Below, in pieces: positions 51,396 through 55,951 of a DNA stretch of 55,951 nucleotides. Positions within the stretch are counted from its first letter, which is position 1. Every line of letters starts with the position of its first letter. The position numbers and the translations under genes are program-made. Origin of the DNA: a virus. The stretch lies in IMG/VR virus record IMGVR_UViG_3300017963_000311, positions 1 to 55,951 of that record; one strand, given 5' to 3'. Under the pieces are notes generated by a model that was given only the letters and a program-made list of their open reading frames with translations, searched no databases and was not told the origin of the DNA.

Positions 51396-53288
51396 ATGTC
51401 ATTATTGGGTGAATCGTACAGCAGGTCTCCGGTAAGAGGGCGAGTTACTGGTTCAGTAAGAGGGGTCGCTTACCCAAGTCCGTTCTTTGATATAGGCCAA
51501 ACCTATATGCCGTCGTCCATCAAAGAGATGTTTAGATGGTGCAGGCATTATTTTCTTACGCATCCAATTATAAATACAATCGCTTTCAAATTAAGCCAAT
51601 ATATAATAACTGATATAGTGTATATGACGGAAAATCTGAAACTCAAGGGGATGTGGTCCGAGTTTTTAGAAGAAAAGCTCAGATACAGAATATTCCAACT
51701 TGAGTCGGGTTTAGACTACAACGTATACGGAAATTGTATTGTCAGTATATTTTTTCCGTTCATTAAAATGCTGAGATGTAAGAAATGTAACTTCACTTCC
51801 GAGGCAAAGAGTTCCAAATATTACTTCAAAAATTTTGAATTCATGTGGAAGTGTCCGTCATGCGGATTCCACGGCCCAGCTTCAGCTAGTGATTATCATA
51901 TTAGGAAGGCCGACGGGATCAGACTCATTAGATGGAACCCAGAAAACATAGATATTACGTACAATGAAATAAATGGCTCTACTACGTACTTCTATAGAAT
52001 GCCGCTACAGACAAAAAACGACATTATTATGGGAAAGAAGAGCGTGGTGGAGGAAGTACCACAGCTTTACATTGAGTCCTTAAAAAGAAAAAAGGCTATC
52101 GTCTTTTCAAACGACAATCTCTTTCACTTCAAACGAGGAACCCTGGCCGGGAAGGATAGAGGATGGGGTACTCCAGCTCCATTACCAGTTCTGAAAGATG
52201 TCTACTATCTCCAAATACTAAAAAAGAGTCAGGAGTCAATCGCCTTAGAGCATATAGTTCCTCTTCGCACGATATTCCCTCAGGCAAGTTCAGGGCTCGC
52301 GGACCCATTCAAAAACGTGAATCTTGTTGATTGGAGAGACCAGATTCATGACGAGGTGAATCGTTGGAGATTTGATAACAACTACATGCCGATTCTCAGC
52401 TTCCCCATAGGGACCCAAAGTATAGGAGGGGACGGGAGAGCTCTCCTTCTCGGACAAGAAATAAGAGTTTGGCTGGAACAAATAGCTATAGGAATGGGAG
52501 TGCCGACAGAGCTGATATTTGGCGGTCTATCTTATTCCGGCAGCAATGTATCTCTTAGGATGTTAGAGAATAGCTTTATCACCAACATCCTAGAGCACGT
52601 GAGCATGCTCAACTGGTGCATCAGAAGAATCGGGACGTATATGAATTGGGAAATAGTTCAAGCTCGATTCAAACCATTTAAAATGGCTGACGACCTACAA
52701 AGAAAAGCATATAACTTGCAGCTTAATCAACTCGGAAAGATATCATCTACTACCTTAATTGAGGACGCTGATTTTGATGCAGCTAGGGAGAATGAGCTAA
52801 TAGAAACAGAAACGAATGCAATGGCTGAAGCTCAAAAGAAATCCAGGCTGGCTCAAGCCAACATCGAAGGTGAAAGCCAGATGATAATGATGAGATGGCA
52901 GTCAAAAGCCCAGGTCGAACAACAACAAATGATGTCACAGCAGGCTCCTGCTCCTGGAGAGCCCGGCGCAGAAGCAGAAGGAGTAACTCAAGAAGGAGGA
53001 CAGATACCACAAGAAATGCAATCACCGTTGAACGCCGGTCAACAGCAGGCTGGAGGGAGTGCGAACTTTGACTTACTCTCCGAGGCCCAAAACATCGCTT
53101 CCCAGTTAATTCAATTGGACGAGAATTCACAGACAGCCGCTCTTCAGAATATTTCTTCCCAAAGCCCTGAGTTTGGGCAGGTAGTAGAAAGTATGCTCGT
53201 TTCGATGAAACAAGAGACCTCGCCACAGGGTGCTCCGCTACCGGAACAGAAACCACCGCGGCGAGGTCCTGGATCCTCCTTAATCTAA
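51396..53288 (+). CDS. Portal protein with zinc-ribbon insertion
   Basis: This 630-residue protein has the portal plan. N-terminal helices ('MFRWCRHYFLTHPIINTIAF') are followed by 'YNVYGNCIVSIFFPF', 'IRLIRWNPENIDI', a clip/stem region with 'IVPLRTIFPQ', 'PILSFPIGTQSIGGDGRALL', then 'GMGVPTELIFGGLSYSGSNVSLRMLENSF', here split around residues 368-398, the conserved late helix. A four-cysteine ribbon (C128, C131, C153, C156) is inserted after the early strands. The C-terminal 150 residues are Gln-rich and disordered. It forms the dodecameric head gate for DNA. GGAG precedes the start, and its stop overlaps the convergent gene by nine bases. Confidence 0.85.
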   Translation: MSLLGESYSRSPVRGRVTGSVRGVAYPSPFFDIGQTYMPSSIKEMFRWCRHYFLTHPIINTIAFKLSQYIITDIVYMTENLKLKGMWSEFLEEKLRYRIFQLESGLDYNVYGNCIVSIFFPFIKMLRCKKCNFTSEAKSSKYYFKNFEFMWKCPSCGFHGPASASDYHIRKADGIRLIRWNPENIDITYNEINGSTTYFYRMPLQTKNDIIMGKKSVVEEVPQLYIESLKRKKAIVFSNDNLFHFKRGTLAGKDRGWGTPAPLPVLKDVYYLQILKKSQESIALEHIVPLRTIFPQASSGLADPFKNVNLVDWRDQIHDEVNRWRFDNNYMPILSFPIGTQSIGGDGRALLLGQEIRVWLEQIAIGMGVPTELIFGGLSYSGSNVSLRMLENSFITNILEHVSMLNWCIRRIGTYMNWEIVQARFKPFKMADDLQRKAYNLQLNQLGKISSTTLIEDADFDAARENELIETETNAMAEAQKKSRLAQANIEGESQMIMMRWQSKAQVEQQQMMSQQAPAPGEPGAEAEGVTQEGGQIPQEMQSPLNAGQQQAGGSANFDLLSEAQNIASQLIQLDENSQTAALQNISSQSPEFGQVVESMLVSMKQETSPQGAPLPEQKPPRRGPGSSLI

Positions 53289-53735
53289 GTCTATTCCTAG
53301 TCTTTCTTTGGATAATTCAGAATCGTCTTCTCCAATTCCATCGAAGACACAATCCCAACATCCGTAAAATCGACTAGGAATACCTTCGCATGAGTGAACA
53401 ATCCAGCTAGTTACATCCCGAACCAAGTCAAATTGCCCACTCTCAAACTCGAAATACCTTACTTCCTCCCTTAGTGGCGTCCCACAAAAGGAGCATTTTC
53501 CTGTCCTCCTACTATCTGCGTCGGATAGATCAAACAGATCTGAGCAACCAGAGCATATGAATTTTTGGTCTTCATCGTCATCAAAAGAATCCGGCTCGAA
53601 GACGATTGCCATTCCTCCGCGAATTCTTTTTGGAGTACCGACCCTAAGTAAAAATGCTTCTAGGCCTACACCGATTTGTCTGCCACAACAGATGCAGTAC
53701 GGAGAACTGTCTCCTGGTATGTCTGAGTTAATCAT
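53280..53735 (-). CDS. Zinc-binding hypothetical protein
   Basis: This 151-residue protein has 'CICCGRQ', 'ICSGCSDLFD', 'CSFCGTPL' and 'CWDC', four cysteine pairs that could form two zinc ribbons. The rest is acidic and Phe/Asp-rich. It converges on the portal gene with a nine-base overlap, just as the 9080-9388 zinc-ribbon gene converges on the J-like gene. No SD lies at the usual distance from ATG 53735; an AAGGAG 20 bases upstream is inside a stem. Function is unknown. Confidence 0.65.
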   Translation of the reverse strand: MINSDIPGDSSPYCICCGRQIGVGLEAFLLRVGTPKRIRGGMAIVFEPDSFDDDEDQKFICSGCSDLFDLSDADSRRTGKCSFCGTPLREEVRYFEFESGQFDLVRDVTSWIVHSCEGIPSRFYGCWDCVFDGIGEDDSELSKERLGIDLD

Positions 53736-53739
53736 TACT

Positions 53740-53787
53740 AAAAAAAGCCACTATCTCCTTGCAGCACTCGGTTAATGCTGCAAGGAG
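53740..53787 (-). terminator. Strong hairpin with T run between two leftward genes
   Basis: A perfect 12-bp stem (53755-53766 with 53776-53787) encloses a nine-base loop. In the leftward RNA it is followed after eight bases by seven T. It may terminate the small upstream gene's transcript. Its 3' arm also hides the only AAGGAG before the next gene. Confidence 0.6.
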
Positions 53788-53807
53788 ACCGACGAAGAAC
53801 GCTATTT

Positions 53808-53957
53808 TCACTCCCCTCCGTCCTCGTCCTCGTCCTCCTTTCTCTCATCCTCATCCTGCGGATCCAACTGGCTTTCCAGCCAGTCTTCCGCATCCCCCAG
53901 GCCTGACAACATGATTATCAGAAATGACAATGCTGTTCTCGTCTTTAGTTTCCTCAA
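53808..53957 (-). CDS. Small acidic protein with signal/anchor segment
   Basis: This 49-residue protein starts at TTG 53957, chosen because AGGAG stands seven bases before it and the likely promoter element (53988-53998) lies upstream. A longer frame with GTG 54008 would contain the promoter and has no SD. The product has a basic start, a hydrophobic stretch ('ALSFLIIMLSGLG') and then a strongly acidic tail of D and E. It could be a small membrane or secreted protein. No family was recognised. Confidence 0.5.
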   Translation of the reverse strand: MRKLKTRTALSFLIIMLSGLGDAEDWLESQLDPQDEDERKEDEDEDGGE

Positions 53958-53987
53958 TTTTCTTCTCCTAGTTACTGTTTCATTACT

Positions 53988-53998
53988 CTTATACCGAA
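53988..53998 (-). promoter_or_regulatory. Leftward promoter of the small acidic gene
   Basis: Reading leftward, the 11 bases TTCGGTATAAG are identical to those at 47461-47471. Start of transcription near 53981 would leave 24 bases before TTG 53957. Confidence 0.55.
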
Positions 53999-54012
53999 AA
54001 CGATTCACTGTT

Positions 54013-54042
54013 TTGACTGCACATAAGGCCGTTTGCTAATCT
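54013..54042 (+). promoter_or_regulatory. Rightward promoter of the RNA polymerase gene
   Basis: TTGACT, 18 bases, TAATCT has the same spacing as the rightward promoter at 47493-47522. Transcription would start near 54049 and leave a 49-base leader ending in AAAGGAG before ATG 54098. Confidence 0.65.
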
Positions 54043-54097
54043 TAGATTGAGACGAGGATCCCGGAGAAGGGCAACCGAGGGACCCAAAGGAGATACA

Positions 54098-55951
54098 ATG
54101 TCTAGACTAGCCCCAGAAGAAAACTTCGAAGCGTTAAAAGAAAAAGTATCAGAAACATTAAAAGGGATATTCCCTATAGAAGGGAAGAATCAGTCACTAA
54201 GGCTGGATGATGTTCTAATCAATGACGATAAAGATATCGATGATTTCAGAACACAGAAGGAGGCAAGACTGAATGGAAGGACGTGGTCCGTTCCGGTCAG
54301 CGCCTCTTTTTCGTTGATAGACAATGAGACCGGAAAAGTAATAAATACTAGGCGGCAGAAAATAATGAACCTGCCAAAAATCACAAGCAGGCACAGTTAC
54401 ATAGTCGATGGGCAGGAGTATCAAGTCGATAATCAATGGCGGTTGAAATATGGAGTGTATTCCAGAAAGAACGATAAGGGAGAAATAGAGTCGACGTTTC
54501 ACACGAGAGGAGCTCCTGGATTTAAACTGAGATTTGATCCAGAATCCTCAAATTTTGTGATGAAGAAAGGAAATTCTGAATTTCCTGCATACCCAATTCT
54601 CAGGGAGATGGGAGTATCTGACAGCAACATAGAGCAAATTTGGGGAAAGGAGATATTGGAGACAAACAGATCTACTGACCCTAAAAAAGCTCTTATGAGT
54701 TTCCATAGAGCCATTACTGGTACTAAAGCCCAGAATGTGGAGGAGGCGAGAGAGTATATCAAAGATTATATGGCAAAGACTGATATGGATGAGGATGTAA
54801 ACAGGATAACTCTGGGAAGGAAGCAAAGTGTAGTTGACGGGAATCTGATGCTGGAGGCGAGCGGAAAGCTGCTGGGAATAAGTCGGGGGACTAAGAAACC
54901 GGATGTAAGAGATTCTCTCATCTTTAAATCTTTCCACTCTACAGAAGATTTCATTTCCGAGGCCCTGACCAATAGATCTAGAGATATACTGAAAAAAATA
55001 AGAAATAATTTAGACAGAAAGCAGCAGGTAAAAGAAATAATCGGCACTGACTTATTCAACAAGCCCATAGCCCACGCATTCACAAAAACATCTCTATCGA
55101 ATCACGTCGATCAGACGAATCCTTTGGAGATGTTATCTGGAGCAATGAAGACAACGATAATGGGAGAGGGCGGAATAAAGGACGCTCATAAAATAACTGA
55201 TGACGCGAAATTGGTCGATGAGTCTCATCTTGGATTCCTAGACCCAATCCATACTCCAGAATCTGATAGAAGCGGGATTACGTTGCACTTACCGGTTGGG
55301 GCGTACAAGAAAGGAAATACTGTCGTAAATAAGCTTTACAACCTAAAAACCGGGAAGATGGAAGAGGTAGACCCAGAAAAAGCCTATAATTCGAAAATAG
55401 CTCTGCCAGACCAAGTTAAATGGGTGAAAGGGAAACCGGTTGCTCTGCATGACGAGGTAAAGATGAGCGGCCAGGAGAACGAGATTATAACTGGATCGTT
55501 AAAAGATGCAGATTATGCTGTAACGTCCCCAGTTCAGCTGTTCTCCATCGCCTCGAACATGGTCCCATTTCTTCAAAACAATAGCGGGAACAGAGCCACG
55601 TATGCCGGAAAGCAGATGGAGCAGGCCCTGTCCTTAAAGCATAGAGAAGAACCTCTAGTCCAGACAGCTATAGTCTCTGGAAGGCCTGAATCCAGCTTAA
55701 ATGAGTTTGTCGGAAGGATTAATTCCCAGAGATCTCCTATAAACGGGGAAATTGTGGAAGTAAAGAACGACGCGATTATTGTGAAGGGAGAGGATGGAAA
55801 GAATAGAGAAGTTCAAATCTATGACAATTTCCCTCTAAATGACGACAAATCATTTATGCACTCAGACCCGATTGTGAAGGTCGGAGACAAAGTAAAGAAG
55901 GGTCAGACGTTAGCTGATACGAATTTCTCGAAAAACGGGAAACTGGCGATA
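54098..55951 (+). CDS. RNA polymerase beta subunit-like protein, 3' end cut off by window
   Basis: The frame is open to the last base: 618 residues are seen, with AAAGGAG before the ATG. It follows the bacterial RpoB order. 'LPKITSRHSYIVDGQEYQV' (92-110) matches the RpoB 'LPxMTxRGTFIxNGxERV' block. 'DQTNPL' (338-343) matches the fork-loop/rifampicin region. 'GFLDPIHTPESDRSG' (TPE at 386-388) matches 'CPIETPEGxNIG'. 'VPFLQNNSGNRA' (489-500) and 'EEPLVQTAI' match 'IPFLEHDDANRA' and 'PLVGT', and 'IVKVGDKVKKGQTLAD' (near the end) matches 'VKxGDxVxKGDVLAD'. The fork region comes about 180 residues earlier than in E. coli, so the lobe is reduced. It should transcribe phage genes, either packaged in the virion or made early; which one cannot be seen. 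Confidence 0.88.
   Translation, partial: MSRLAPEENFEALKEKVSETLKGIFPIEGKNQSLRLDDVLINDDKDIDDFRTQKEARLNGRTWSVPVSASFSLIDNETGKVINTRRQKIMNLPKITSRHSYIVDGQEYQVDNQWRLKYGVYSRKNDKGEIESTFHTRGAPGFKLRFDPESSNFVMKKGNSEFPAYPILREMGVSDSNIEQIWGKEILETNRSTDPKKALMSFHRAITGTKAQNVEEAREYIKDYMAKTDMDEDVNRITLGRKQSVVDGNLMLEASGKLLGISRGTKKPDVRDSLIFKSFHSTEDFISEALTNRSRDILKKIRNNLDRKQQVKEIIGTDLFNKPIAHAFTKTSLSNHVDQTNPLEMLSGAMKTTIMGEGGIKDAHKITDDAKLVDESHLGFLDPIHTPESDRSGITLHLPVGAYKKGNTVVNKLYNLKTGKMEEVDPEKAYNSKIALPDQVKWVKGKPVALHDEVKMSGQENEIITGSLKDADYAVTSPVQLFSIASNMVPFLQNNSGNRATYAGKQMEQALSLKHREEPLVQTAIVSGRPESSLNEFVGRINSQRSPINGEIVEVKNDAIIVKGEDGKNREVQIYDNFPLNDDKSFMHSDPIVKVGDKVKKGQTLADTNFSKNGKLAI

Noticed and set aside
53958-54008. GTG-started longer form of the small acidic protein
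   Set aside because: No SD, and the frame would contain the shared TTCGGTATAAG element; TTG 53957 has AGGAG at seven bases.
1-55951. tRNA genes, integrase, repressor or insertion sequences
   Set aside because: No cloverleaf, recombinase motif, transposase or flanking inverted repeats were seen while reading both strands.

Overview
The window is part of a large tailed bacteriophage, most likely a contractile-tailed one. It has a baseplate J-like wedge protein, a long run of fibre and adhesin genes, a portal protein, a complete phage replication and recombination set, and almost no space between genes. Nearly all genes carry strong Shine-Dalgarno sites, so the host is an ordinary bacterium; I cannot name it. 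No integrase, repressor, tRNA, rRNA or CRISPR was seen, and terminase, major capsid protein and endolysin must lie outside the window or be unrecognised.

Layout. (1) 1-9083, plus strand: tail and baseplate genes, ending in a 1376-residue J-like protein. (2) 9080-9388, minus strand: one zinc-ribbon gene. (3) 9486-27530, plus strand: fibres and adhesins, including a duplicated two-gene cassette (A-B-A'-B'), an adhesin with a triplicated peptide, a lectin/PKD-type protein and a 1206-residue beta-helix protein. (4) 27532-31474, plus strand: small membrane proteins (holin or spanin candidates), a YugP-like metallopeptidase and a pyrophosphatase-like 'polyvalent' protein, closed by a clear terminator at 31493-31524. 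(5) 47424 down to 31524, minus strand: replication and recombination (SF2 helicase, family-4 uracil-DNA glycosylase, DUF932 protein, DnaB-like helicase, DnaG-like primase, probable ssDNA-binding protein, family-A DNA polymerase, RecA-like ATPase, Hjc-like nuclease, Cas4-like nuclease, RusA resolvase, SAP-like proteins). (6) 47550-53288, plus strand: head genes ending with the portal. (7) 53957 down to 53280, minus strand: two small genes. (8) 54098 to the end, plus strand: the first 618 codons of a multisubunit-type RNA polymerase beta subunit.

The most notable points are these. A phage-encoded RNAP beta homologue sits beside the portal and has altered rifampicin-pocket residues. The two divergent intergenic regions share promoter architecture (TTGACY-18-TAANNT rightward, TTCGGTATAAG leftward). 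A short tag of the form FFDELxKIA recurs on several proteins. Three consecutive peptide repeats are almost identical as protein but have nearly every variable codon changed synonymously. Zinc ribbons are inserted into both the RecA-like protein and the portal.

The replication block looks like one operon read leftward from 47461. The structural blocks read rightward from their own promoters. All functional calls come from motifs read by eye; no database search was run.
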